Both the position numbers and the translations under genes were made by a program. The notes below the pieces were generated by a model. The model ran no database searches. It saw only the letters and a list, made by a program, of their open reading frames with translations, and was not told where the DNA came from. From contig DXOJ01000367.1 of NCBI GenBank assembly GCA_019412865.1, positions 1,103 to 15,709 of the forward strand: DNA of 14,607 bases. Reading direction: 5' to 3'. This document shows positions 7,693-14,580 of this stretch, piece by piece (position 1 is the first letter of the stretch; the number at the start of each line of letters is the position of its first letter). Source of the stretch: Bacteroides sp. Its GTDB lineage: Bacteria; Bacteroidota; Bacteroidia; Bacteroidales; Bacteroidaceae.

Positions 7693-8472
7693 ATGAAAAA
7701 TTTTCTATTAGCATTGATGGTTGTACTGACCACTTGCACACTGGCTGTTGCCCAGACTACCGTTGTTCGTGATTCCATCGGAAAAGTAAAAGTAATTGTA
7801 GCTAAAGACAATAAAGCAAATACGAACAATACTGCTGTCACAGTGATTGGCGTAGATACAGTGAACGCTGATTCTACAGAAGTAGATACAGGCTCAAGTA
7901 ATGTAAATACCACTCATGGCAAAGCCAGCTTCACATTCGAGTCGGATGACAGTGATTTCCCCTTCAATAATGTTAGTGCCGGCGGAGGTATTCTGGTAGC
8001 AATCATAGCAATCGTTGCCGTATTCGGATTTCCGGTATTCATTCTATTTGTAATTTTCTTCTTCCGTTACAAAAACCGTAAAGCACGTTATCGCCTTGCC
8101 GAACAGGCACTTGCTGCCGGCCAACCGCTTCCGGCAGAGTTTATCCGCGAAACCAAAACAGTCGATTCGCGTTCACAAGGCATCAAGAACACCTTTACTG
8201 GTATCGGTCTTTTTATCTTCCTCTGGGCAATCACCGGTGAATTTGGAATTGGAGCTATCGGCTTACTCGTTACATTCATGGGCATCGGACAATGGATTAT
8301 CGGTAGTAAACAACAGACTCAAGACGCAAATGCTACCAGGATATATACAGGCAATAAGGATGAAAAAAAGAACCCGAATAACGTTAAAACCGATAGTTTT
8401 GAAATCATCCCTTCCGAATCCGAAGAGAAAGACAATGGAGTAAACGAAGAAAAGAACGACGAGAATAAATGA
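7693..8472 (+). CDS. DUF6249-like membrane protein, first gene of sigma-factor operon
   Basis: This 259-residue exported or membrane protein of unknown function has a signal peptide at about 1-20 (ending LAVAQ) and a periplasmic Thr/Asn/Asp-rich stretch to about residue 95. TM1 covers about 99-125 and runs straight into a basic RYKNRKARYRLAE segment and the phrase AGQPLPAEFI, which I associate from memory with DUF6249. A hydrophobic hairpin at about 168-186 and 188-205 follows, then a highly charged, Lys/Glu/Asn-rich cytoplasmic tail (about 207-259). Its last codons overlap the ATG of the ECF sigma gene by four bases (ATGA, 8469-8472), so the two are translationally coupled. The context suggests a membrane-level sensor or modulator of the sigma factor, but no such function is shown by the sequence itself. 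Confidence 0.85.
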   Translation: MKNFLLALMVVLTTCTLAVAQTTVVRDSIGKVKVIVAKDNKANTNNTAVTVIGVDTVNADSTEVDTGSSNVNTTHGKASFTFESDDSDFPFNNVSAGGGILVAIIAIVAVFGFPVFILFVIFFFRYKNRKARYRLAEQALAAGQPLPAEFIRETKTVDSRSQGIKNTFTGIGLFIFLWAITGEFGIGAIGLLVTFMGIGQWIIGSKQQTQDANATRIYTGNKDEKKNPNNVKTDSFEIIPSESEEKDNGVNEEKNDENK

Positions 8473-9020
8473 GCCAACTCAATGATATATCGTTAGTCGC
8501 ACAGGTCGTGGTGTTCAAAAACACCAGGGCCTTCGACCAGTTGGTGAAGGAGTATCAGGCGCCCATCCGGCGATTCTTCCTGAACCTGACTTGCGGCGAC
8601 AGCGAATTGAGTGACGACCTTGCGCAAGATACATTTATCAAAGCGTATACGAACATTGCCTCTTTCCGGAACTTGTCAAGTTTCTCTACGTGGCTATATC
8701 GTATTGCTTATAATGTTTTTTATGATTATATTCGCAGCCGGAAAGAGACAGCCGACTTGGATACAAGAGAAATAGACGCCATCAACAGCACCGAACAGGA
8801 GAATATCGGGCAAAAAATGGATGTCTACCAGTCACTCAAAATGCTTAAAGAAGTGGAAAGGACCTGCATCACGTTGTTCTACATGGAGGACATTAGTATC
8901 GACAAAATTGCAGGGATTGTAGGAGTACCGTCAGGGACAGTGAAAAGCCATCTGTCACGCGGGAAAGAAAAATTAGCAACGTATTTAAAACAAAACGGTT
9001 ATGACAGAAATAGACAATGA
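8469..9020 (+). CDS. ECF-type RNA polymerase sigma-70 family factor
   Basis: This 183-residue group 4 sigma factor is a typical length for ECF sigmas. Region 2 covers about residues 23-92, with the core-binding and -10 recognising helices visible in DDLAQDTFIKAYTNIASF and STWLYRIAYNVFYDYIRSRK. A variable acidic linker spans about 93-117. Region 4 at about 120-175 carries the helix-turn-helix ISIDKIAGIVGVPSGTVKSH and ends SRGKEKLATYL. The start overlaps the upstream DUF6249-like gene by 4 bases and the stop overlaps the next gene by 20 bases, so all three should be made together. No C-terminal extension or extra sensory domain is present; control is probably through a membrane partner encoded in the same unit. 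Target promoters cannot be predicted. Confidence 0.95.
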   Translation: MSQLNDISLVAQVVVFKNTRAFDQLVKEYQAPIRRFFLNLTCGDSELSDDLAQDTFIKAYTNIASFRNLSSFSTWLYRIAYNVFYDYIRSRKETADLDTREIDAINSTEQENIGQKMDVYQSLKMLKEVERTCITLFYMEDISIDKIAGIVGVPSGTVKSHLSRGKEKLATYLKQNGYDRNRQ

Positions 9021-9330
9021 TAAGCTCTTGCGCGATTTCTTCGCAGAAAACAAGCAGGAAATAGCAGATAACGGATTCAGTCGCCGTGTCATGCACCACT
9101 TACCCGATCGTAGTAATCGCCTGGCTCGTATCTGGAGCGCTTTCGTGATGACTGTGGCGGCCGCACTTTTTGTATGGTTAGGCGGATTGGAAGCAGCTTG
9201 GGGAACCATAAGAGAAGTATTTATCGGTATGATTAATCATGGCACTTCCAGCCTTGATCCGAAGTCAATTATTATCGCAGCTGTTGTACTATTATTCATG
9301 GCTACACGAAAGGTTGCTTCGATGGCATAA
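9001..9330 (+). CDS. Small two-helix membrane protein (DUF5056-like), candidate anti-sigma factor
   Basis: This 109-residue protein has a charged cytoplasmic N-terminus of about 40 residues (TEIDNDKLLRDFFAENKQ, then NGFSRRVMHHLP) and two predicted transmembrane helices at about 43-63 and 86-102. It resembles, from memory, the Bacteroides DUF5056 family. The ATG lies inside the end of the sigma gene (20-base overlap), the arrangement commonly seen for a sigma factor and its membrane anti-sigma. It lacks the HxxxCxxC zinc anti-sigma motif and any periplasmic sensor domain, so it is not a classical FecR or zinc anti-sigma protein. An anti-sigma or anchoring role is inference from gene order, size and topology. 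Confidence 0.82.
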   Translation: MTEIDNDKLLRDFFAENKQEIADNGFSRRVMHHLPDRSNRLARIWSAFVMTVAAALFVWLGGLEAAWGTIREVFIGMINHGTSSLDPKSIIIAAVVLLFMATRKVASMA

Positions 9331-9332
9331 TT

Positions 9333-9350
9333 AACTCCTGGAAAGAAGTT
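9333..9350 (+). terminator. Weak hairpin after the sigma operon
   Basis: Bases 9333-9339 can pair with 9344-9350 (seven positions, one mismatch) around a GGAA loop, two bases after the stop of the small membrane protein gene. It is followed by ATTTCGTT rather than a good U-tract. It is short and AT-rich, so it is only a possible terminator for the sigma unit. Confidence 0.25.
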
Positions 9351-9410
9351 ATTTCGTTAAAGAATGATAAATTTGCCCTTGTTAGCAAAGGAGCCCAAAC
9401 TTAGATATCG

Positions 9411-9418
9411 TATCTTTG
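9411..9418 (+). promoter_or_regulatory. -7 promoter box for the phospholipase D family gene
   Basis: TATCTTTG matches TAnnTTTG exactly and ends 20 bases before the GTG start at 9439, giving a leader of about 10-15 bases. No good -33 TTTG is seen at about 20 bases upstream; the nearest TTTG is 35 bases away. Confidence 0.55.
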
Positions 9419-9438
9419 TTCTTCTGTAAACTAAAAGA

Positions 9439-10722
9439 GTGAGAAGAGTTTTGAAATTACGTATATTTATTTTATTTCTGTTCCTGCCTATATTGAGTGT
9501 TCAGGCAGGTATCATCGACAGTCTGATGATACATCCCAGGGACTCAATCGGATTAACCAGCGATTCCCTTGTGCTACGCTATTTACAAGAATCGGGAATC
9601 CCTATATCTGATAATAATAAGGTAAAACTGCTAAAAAGCGGACGGGAGAAGTTTATCGATTTGTTTGAAGCCATCCGGGAAGCTAAACACCACGTCCATC
9701 TGGAATATTTCAACTTCCGAAATGACTCCATCGCCAATGCTTTATTTGCCCTGCTGGCCGAAAAAGTGAAAGAAGGGGTCGAAGTACGAGCTATGTTCGA
9801 TGCATTCGGTAACTGGTCGAACAACAAACCACTTAAAAAGAAACATCTCAAGAAAATACGTGAACAAGGAATCGAGATTGTCAAGTTCGATCCGTTCACT
9901 TTCCCTTATATCAATCACGCTGCCCATCGCGATCACCGGAAAATAGCTGTCATCGATGGAAAAGTGGCTTATACCGGTGGTATGAATATCGCTGACTACT
10001 ACATTAACGGACTACCCAAAATCGGAACCTGGCGTGATATGCACACACGCATTGAAGGGGATGCCGTCAATGATCTGCAGGAGATATTCCTAACGATCTG
10101 GAATAAGGAAACCAAGCAGAATGTAGGTGGAGCCGCTTATTTCCCCCAACATGAGGAACAAACGGACAGTACGAATATTGTGGTAGCAATCGTAGACCGT
10201 ACCCCGAAAAAGAATAGCCGTATGTTAAGCCACGCTTATGCCATGAGCATCTATTCGGCCCAAAAGAATGTTCATATCGTCAATCCTTATTTTGTACCGA
10301 CTTCTTCTATCAAAAAGGCGTTGAACCGGACAATCGACCGAGGCGTAAATGTTACAATCATGGTTTCTTCTGCCTCCGATATCCCGTTTACTCCGGATGC
10401 CGCACTTTATAAGTTGCACAAACTGATGAAAAGAGGAGCTACTGTCTATATGTATAACGGTGGATTTCATCACTCTAAAATAATGATGGTGGATGATTTG
10501 TTCTGTACAGTTGGCACTGCCAACCTGAACAGCCGCAGCTTGCGCTATGATTACGAAACTAATGCCTTTATCTTTGATACCCAAATAACGGGTGAATTAA
10601 ATACAATGTTCCGGGATGATATTGAGCATTGCACTCAATTGACGCCTGAATTCTGGAAAAAGCGCTCACCGTGGAAGAAGTTCGTCGGCTGGTTTGCTAA
10701 TTTATTCACTCCATTTTTGTAA
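9439..10722 (+). CDS. Phospholipase D superfamily / cardiolipin synthase-like protein
   Basis: This 427-residue PLD-fold enzyme has two intact HKD motifs: HRKIAVID (His166, Lys168, Asp173) and HSKIMMVD (His345, Lys347, Asp352), followed by GGMN and GTANLNSRS signatures. This is the bacterial cardiolipin synthase pattern, in which two phosphatidylglycerols give cardiolipin and glycerol. The start is GTG: an in-frame TAA at 9427 excludes anything further upstream, and the next ATG would remove the hydrophobic N-terminus. That N-terminus (about residues 6-24, ending SVQAG) reads as a signal peptide or single anchor, so the catalytic domain is probably periplasmic. The N-terminal pair of transmembrane helices usual in ClsA is missing. 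Activity as a synthase rather than another phospholipase or transphosphatidylase is therefore inferred only. Its stop overlaps the promoter box of thyA. Confidence 0.9.
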   Translation: MRRVLKLRIFILFLFLPILSVQAGIIDSLMIHPRDSIGLTSDSLVLRYLQESGIPISDNNKVKLLKSGREKFIDLFEAIREAKHHVHLEYFNFRNDSIANALFALLAEKVKEGVEVRAMFDAFGNWSNNKPLKKKHLKKIREQGIEIVKFDPFTFPYINHAAHRDHRKIAVIDGKVAYTGGMNIADYYINGLPKIGTWRDMHTRIEGDAVNDLQEIFLTIWNKETKQNVGGAAYFPQHEEQTDSTNIVVAIVDRTPKKNSRMLSHAYAMSIYSAQKNVHIVNPYFVPTSSIKKALNRTIDRGVNVTIMVSSASDIPFTPDAALYKLHKLMKRGATVYMYNGGFHHSKIMMVDDLFCTVGTANLNSRSLRYDYETNAFIFDTQITGELNTMFRDDIEHCTQLTPEFWKKRSPWKKFVGWFANLFTPFL

Positions 10723-10727
10723 TTTTG
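10693..10727 (+). promoter_or_regulatory. Promoter for thyA-folA overlapping the end of the upstream gene
   Basis: TAATTTTG at 10720-10727 matches TAnnTTTG exactly, and its first three bases are the stop codon of the PLD-family gene. A TTTG at 10693-10696, inside that coding sequence, could be the -33 box, although the 23-base spacing is a little long. The implied leader to the thyA ATG at 10762 is about 25-30 bases. Confidence 0.5.
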
Positions 10728-10761
10728 TGCGGAGAATCATTTTCACCACAACTTATTCATT

Positions 10762-11556
10762 ATGAAACAATATCTGGATTTACTCAATCGTGTACTAACC
10801 GAAGGTACAGAAAAAAGTGACCGTACCGGAACCGGAACCATCAGCGTTTTCGGTCATCAAATGCGTTTTAATCTTGATGACGGTTTCCCGTGCCTGACAA
10901 CCAAAAAACTACATCTGAAATCAATCATATACGAATTGCTTTGGTTTCTGCAAGGTGATACTAATGTGAAATATCTTCAGGAACATGGAGTGCGTATCTG
11001 GAACGAATGGGCGGATGAAAACGGCGACTTAGGACATATTTATGGTTATCAATGGCGTTCATGGCCTGACTATAACGGTGGATTTATCGACCAGATCAGT
11101 GAAGTGGTGGAAACAATCAAACATAATCCGGATTCGCGCCGTATCATTGTAAGCGCTTGGAACGTAGCGGACCTGAATCATATGAATTTACCTCCCTGCC
11201 ATGCTTTCTTTCAGTTTTATGTAGCAGACGGACGGTTAAGCCTGCAACTATATCAACGCAGCGCTGATATTTTCCTTGGCGTTCCTTTTAATATTGCTTC
11301 ATACGCATTATTGCTGCAAATGATGGCACAAGTGACGGGATTGAAAGCCGGAGATTTCGTCCATACCTTTGGTGATGCGCATATCTACCTGAACCACTTG
11401 GAACAAGTGAAGCTCCAATTATCACGGGAACCTCGTCCATTGCCACAAATGAAGATCAATCCGGATGTGAAAAGTATCTTCGACTTCAAATTTGAGGACT
11501 TTGAATTAGTGAACTATGATCCGCATCCGCATATTGCAGGAATAGTAGCCGTGTAA
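10762..11556 (+). CDS. thyA: Thymidylate synthase
   Basis: Cytoplasmic ThyA converts dUMP and 5,10-methylenetetrahydrofolate to dTMP and dihydrofolate. At 264 residues it is the same length as E. coli ThyA, and the catalytic nucleophile falls at the same number, Cys146, in [12 protein letters not shown]. Other family signatures are the phosphate-binding Arg in SDRTGTGT near residue 21, the folate-site region [20 protein letters not shown], the dUMP-binding [20 protein letters not shown], and the C-terminal [10 protein letters not shown]. No residue appears missing. folA begins 4 bases after the stop, so the enzyme that makes dihydrofolate and the one that recycles it are co-transcribed. A promoter box lies at the end of the preceding gene. 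Confidence 0.99.
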   Translation: MKQYLDLLNRVLTEGTEKSDRTGTGTISVFGHQMRFNLDDGFPCLTTKKLHLKSIIYELLWFLQGDTNVKYLQEHGVRIWNEWADENGDLGHIYGYQWRSWPDYNGGFIDQISEVVETIKHNPDSRRIIVSAWNVADLNHMNLPPCHAFFQFYVADGRLSLQLYQRSADIFLGVPFNIASYALLLQMMAQVTGLKAGDFVHTFGDAHIYLNHLEQVKLQLSREPRPLPQMKINPDVKSIFDFKFEDFELVNYDPHPHIAGIVAV

Positions 11557-11560
11557 CTTT

Positions 11561-12055
11561 ATGAGTAAAATATCTATCATTGCTGCCGTAGACCGCCGTA
11601 TGGCTATCGGCTTCGAGAACAAACTTCTTTTCTGGTTACCCAATGATTTGAAACGTTTCAAAGCATTAACTACCGGAAACACCATACTGATGGGACGCAA
11701 AACTTTCGAGTCACTACCGAAAGGCGCATTACCCAATCGCAGAAACATCGTTTTATCTTCCAACCCGGCTACAGAATGTCCCGGTGCGGAAGTTTTCCCT
11801 TCACTCGAAGCAGCTTTGCAAAGTTGTAAAGAGGAGGAACACATTTATATTATAGGAGGAGCAAGTATTTATCAGCAGGCCCTTTCTTTCGCTGACGAAC
11901 TTTGCCTGACAGAAATAGATGATATGGCTCCCGAAGCCGACGCCTATTTTCCGGAAGTATCGCCAGAGATGTGGCAAGAAAAAAGCAGAGAAGCTCATCC
12001 TGCGGATGAGAAACATCTCTGCTCCTATGCTTTTGTTGATTACGTGAGAAAATAA
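11561..12055 (+). CDS. folA: Dihydrofolate reductase
   Basis: This 164-residue NADPH-dependent reductase turns dihydrofolate into tetrahydrofolate, closing the cycle opened by ThyA. Signatures are ISIIAAVDRRMAIG (1-17 region), the catalytic acid Asp29 in WLPNDLKRFK (Asp27 in E. coli), the NADPH-binding MGRKTFESLP (about 46-55), and IIGGASIYQQAL (about 97-108). The Met20-type loop is unusual: where most DHFRs read N-x-LPW-x-LP, this one reads NKLLFWLP, so the conserved Pro and Trp are Leu23 and Phe24. The start is 4 bases after the thyA stop. The gene ends 3 bases from the end of the convergent Lrp-type gene, and its codons 142-154 contain a hairpin that reads as a terminator for that gene. 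Confidence 0.97.
   Translation: MSKISIIAAVDRRMAIGFENKLLFWLPNDLKRFKALTTGNTILMGRKTFESLPKGALPNRRNIVLSSNPATECPGAEVFPSLEAALQSCKEEEHIYIIGGASIYQQALSFADELCLTEIDDMAPEADAYFPEVSPEMWQEKSREAHPADEKHLCSYAFVDYVRK
11979..12022 (-). terminator. Intrinsic terminator of the Lrp-type gene, embedded in folA
   Basis: On the minus strand, 36 bases after the Lrp-family stop, a hairpin forms from two 7-bp stems: outer 11985-11991 with 12016-12022 and inner 11994-12000 with 12004-12010. They are separated by a 2x5 internal loop and closed by a 3-base loop. It is followed at once by TTTTTTCTT (minus strand of 11976-11984). The U-tract exists only in the minus direction, so it would stop lrp transcription but let folA be read through. 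Confidence 0.72.
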
Positions 12056-12058
12056 CGA

Positions 12059-12538
12059 TTAATCTTCATCTTCTATGTCGACCATGATTGGCATCTGCCG
12101 CTTAATGGCTTCATGGAAGGAGATTAATGTCTCGGTACGCGCCAAACCCAATGGTTGCAACTTATCGTGAATAATACTCAATAAGTGATGGTTATTCTTT
12201 GCGTAAATTTTGATAAACATATCGTATTTTCCGGTAGTGAAATGACATTCCACCACTTCGGGGATAGCTTCTAAAGCTTTTGTTACCGAATCAAAGGATT
12301 CCGGATCTTTCAGATATATACCAATATAAGCGCAAGTCTCATATCCGATTTTCTCGGGGTCGATGACATATTCCGAACCTTTTAATATACCTAAATTAGT
12401 AAGCTTCTGAATACGCTGATGGATTGCAGCGCCGGAAACATTACATGCTCGTGCTACTTCCAAAAAAGGAATACGCGCATTCCCTGCAATCAGTTTCAGA
12501 ATTTGCTCATCTAAAGCATCTAATTGATGATGTCCCAT
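12059..12538 (-). CDS. Lrp/AsnC family transcriptional regulator
   Basis: This 159-residue DNA-binding regulator is of typical Lrp/AsnC length. The N-terminal helix-turn-helix (about residues 6-62) contains LDALDEQILKLIAGNARI and the recognition helix VSGAAIHQRIQKLTNLGIL. The C-terminal RAM ligand-binding and oligomerisation domain (about 66-150) carries the family phrase TGKYDMFIKIYA. A short acidic tail (DIEDED) ends the protein. Family members respond to amino acids or related metabolites; the ligand here is unknown. It is convergent with folA (3 bases between stops) and divergent from the M64 peptidase gene, with 152 bases between the two starts holding a promoter box for each. It may therefore control itself and the peptidase, which is inference. 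Confidence 0.95.
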   Translation of the reverse strand: MGHHQLDALDEQILKLIAGNARIPFLEVARACNVSGAAIHQRIQKLTNLGILKGSEYVIDPEKIGYETCAYIGIYLKDPESFDSVTKALEAIPEVVECHFTTGKYDMFIKIYAKNNHHLLSIIHDKLQPLGLARTETLISFHEAIKRQMPIMVDIEDED

Positions 12539-12576
12539 TTTTGAATCAAATTGTTTTTATCAATGAATCTTTTATG

Positions 12577-12584
12577 CAAAGTTA
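12577..12584 (-). promoter_or_regulatory. -7 promoter box for the Lrp-type gene
   Basis: Minus-strand TAACTTTG matches TAnnTTTG exactly and lies 38 bases upstream of the ATG at 12538. A TTTG (minus strand of 12600-12603) is 15 bases further upstream, closer than usual for a -33 box. The same TAACTTTGCA string appears again at 14579-14588 on the minus strand. Confidence 0.6.
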
Positions 12585-12657
12585 GCGATTTTTCGACAAC
12601 AAATACTATAATCTATTACTTTTATTTGCAGAAAGCGGATAAGTCAACAATAGTTCG

Positions 12658-12665
12658 TACCTTTG
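12658..12665 (+). promoter_or_regulatory. -7 promoter box for the M64 peptidase gene
   Basis: TACCTTTG matches TAnnTTTG exactly, 25 bases before the ATG at 12691, giving a leader of about 15-20 bases. A TTTG at 12625-12628 is 29 bases upstream, too far for a standard -33 box. The divergent promoter box of the Lrp-type gene is 73 bases away, so one bound regulator could affect both. Confidence 0.58.
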
Positions 12666-12690
12666 CGAAAAACATAAATATACCATTAAT

Positions 12691-13968
12691 ATGAAACATA
12701 TTTGCTGTATTATTCTGTGTTTCTGTACTTCTATAGGAAGTTATGCACAGAATTTTGCTGATTATTTTCAGAACAAAACATTGCGAGTGGATTATATCTT
12801 TACCGGGGATGCTACACAACAGGCTATTTATCTGGATGAGCTATCACAACTTCCTACCTGGGCAGGACGTCAACATCATCTTTCGGAACTTCCATTGGAA
12901 GGCAACGGACAAATTATAGTGAAAGACCTTGCCAGCAAACAGTGTATCTACAAAACGTCATTCTCTTCTTTGTTTCAAGAGTGGCTGTCCACAGACGAAG
13001 CTAAAGAAACAGCCAAAGGATTTGAGAATACTTTCCTTCTTCCTTATCCTAAACAGCCTGTGGAGGTAGAAGTCACTTTATATTCTCCGCGAAAGAAAAT
13101 AATGGCTACCTACAAACATATCGTGCGTCCGGATGATATATTGGTTCATAAACGGGGAGGATCACATGTCACTCCGCATCGGTATATGCTTCAAAGTGGT
13201 AATGAAAAAGACTGCATAGATGTTGCCATCCTTGCAGAAGGATACACAGAAAAAGAAATGGATATTTTCTACCAGGATGCCCAACGTACCTGCGAAAGTT
13301 TGTTTTCGTATGAGCCGTTCCGCTCCATGAAGGGTAAATTTAATATTGTTGCCGTAGCCAGTCCTTCTACGGACAGTGGTGTCAGTGTTCCCCGCGAAAA
13401 TCAGTGGAAACAAACGGCGGTTCACTCCCATTTCGATACTTTTTACTCGGACCGTTATCTGACTACCAGCCGGGTAAAGTCTATCCATAATGCATTGGCA
13501 GGCATCCCCTACGAACATATCATTATCCTGGCTAACACGGATGTATATGGTGGTGGTGGAATATACAATTCGTATACGCTGACCACGGCCCATCACCCGA
13601 TGTTCAAGCCGGTAGTCGTACACGAATTCGGACACAGTTTCGGTGGATTAGCTGACGAATATTTCTATGATGATGATGTGATGACAGATACTTATCCGCT
13701 GGATGTCGAACCATGGGAACAGAATATTTCAACACGTGTGAACTTCGCTTCCAAATGGAAAGATATGCTTCCGTCAGGTACTCCGATCCCTACCCCTGTT
13801 GCTGAAAAAAAGAAATATCCGGTAGGAGTATATGAAGGAGGAGGCTACTCTGCCAAAGGTATTTATCGTCCGGCTTACGACTGCCGCATGAAAACAAACG
13901 AATATCCGGAGTTTTGTCCGGTTTGTCAACGTGCCATCCGTCGAATGATTGAATTTTATGTTCCTTAA
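12691..13968 (+). CDS. Secreted M64 family zinc metallopeptidase (IgA-protease type)
   Basis: This 425-residue exported peptidase has a signal peptide covering about residues 1-20 (ending SYAQ). An N-terminal beta-rich M64_N domain (about 22-150) includes YIFTGD, WAGR and FSSLFQEWLST, all typical of the family. The catalytic domain (about 165-420) starts with IDVAILAEGYTEKEM and contains the zinc site HEFGHSFGGLADEY, with His311, catalytic Glu312, His315 and a probable third ligand at Asp322 or Glu323. Near the C-terminus a Cys cluster (CRMKTNEYPEFCPVC) could form disulfides or a structural site. The M64 family is named for an IgA protease of a gut clostridium; whether this member cuts IgA or another host or dietary protein cannot be told. 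It is transcribed from its own promoter, divergent from the Lrp-type regulator. Confidence 0.94.
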   Translation: MKHICCIILCFCTSIGSYAQNFADYFQNKTLRVDYIFTGDATQQAIYLDELSQLPTWAGRQHHLSELPLEGNGQIIVKDLASKQCIYKTSFSSLFQEWLSTDEAKETAKGFENTFLLPYPKQPVEVEVTLYSPRKKIMATYKHIVRPDDILVHKRGGSHVTPHRYMLQSGNEKDCIDVAILAEGYTEKEMDIFYQDAQRTCESLFSYEPFRSMKGKFNIVAVASPSTDSGVSVPRENQWKQTAVHSHFDTFYSDRYLTTSRVKSIHNALAGIPYEHIIILANTDVYGGGGIYNSYTLTTAHHPMFKPVVVHEFGHSFGGLADEYFYDDDVMTDTYPLDVEPWEQNISTRVNFASKWKDMLPSGTPIPTPVAEKKKYPVGVYEGGGYSAKGIYRPAYDCRMKTNEYPEFCPVCQRAIRRMIEFYVP

Positions 13969-13981
13969 TGGAATACAATTA

Positions 13982-13989
13982 TATTATTG
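13982..13989 (+). promoter_or_regulatory. Weak candidate -7 box for the acetyltransferase gene
   Basis: TATTATTG matches TAnnTTTG at all fixed positions but one and ends 22 bases before the ATG at 14012. The preceding M64 gene ends only 43 bases before that ATG and no terminator is visible, so the acetyltransferase may equally be read through from the peptidase promoter. Confidence 0.25.
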
Positions 13990-14011
13990 TCAAACTTAAA
14001 ACCCAAACCTC

Positions 14012-14554
14012 ATGATTAGACTTCAGCCAATTAGTACGTCGGATCTGCAACATTACAAATTCATGGAAGAGCTTCTAATTGACTCGTTTCCACCAGAAGA
14101 GTACCGTCAGTTGGAACAACTACGCGAGTACACTGATCGTACGGGCAACTTCTATAATAACATTATCTTTGATGATGACCTGCCAGTCGGCTTCATTACC
14201 TATTGGGATTTTGACAGTTTCTACTATGTAGAACACTTTGCAACCAATCCTGCCCTGCGAAATGGAGGCTATGGAAAACGCACGCTGGAATACTTGTGCA
14301 ATTATTTGAAACACCCGATCGTATTGGAAGTAGAACGTCCGATAGAGGAAATGGCAAAACGACGCATCAGCTTTTATCAACGTCAAGGCTTTACGCTGTG
14401 GGAAAAAGACTATTGCCAACCTCCTTACAAACCCGGAGATGATTTTCTCCCCATGTATTTAATGGTACACGGAGAATTGGATTGTGAAAAGGACTTTGAA
14501 ACAATCAAGAGTAAAATTCATACGGAAGTATACGGAGTAAAAAATACAATATGA
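14012..14554 (+). CDS. GNAT family N-acetyltransferase
   Basis: This 180-residue cytoplasmic acetyl-CoA-dependent acetyltransferase shows motif A as EHFATNPALRNGGYGKRTLE, in which Arg83-x-x-Gly86-x-Gly88 binds the CoA pyrophosphate. Motif B is ISFYQRQGFTLW at about 119-130. The N-terminal half (PPEEYRQLEQL at about 27-37, then VGFITYWDF) fits the small single-domain GNAT fold. The acceptor substrate cannot be predicted. It lies 43 bases downstream of the M64 peptidase on the same strand, possibly co-transcribed. The ATG at 14012 gives a typical MIRLQPI beginning. Confidence 0.9.
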   Translation: MIRLQPISTSDLQHYKFMEELLIDSFPPEEYRQLEQLREYTDRTGNFYNNIIFDDDLPVGFITYWDFDSFYYVEHFATNPALRNGGYGKRTLEYLCNYLKHPIVLEVERPIEEMAKRRISFYQRQGFTLWEKDYCQPPYKPGDDFLPMYLMVHGELDCEKDFETIKSKIHTEVYGVKNTI

Positions 14555-14580
14555 AGAAAGGCTAATAAAAATTCAATCTG

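Noticed and set aside
8096..8443. 115-residue open frame on the plus strand within the DUF6249-like gene
   Set aside because: It lies in another frame of a well-supported gene, with no recognisable domain or start signal.
9371..9391. Small inverted repeat TTTGC/GCAAA upstream of the PLD-family gene as an operator
   Set aside because: Only 5 bp and not clearly placed relative to the promoter; expected by chance in this composition.
13162..13635. 157-residue minus-strand open frame inside the M64 peptidase gene
   Set aside because: Antisense shadow of a conserved catalytic domain, with no domain of its own.
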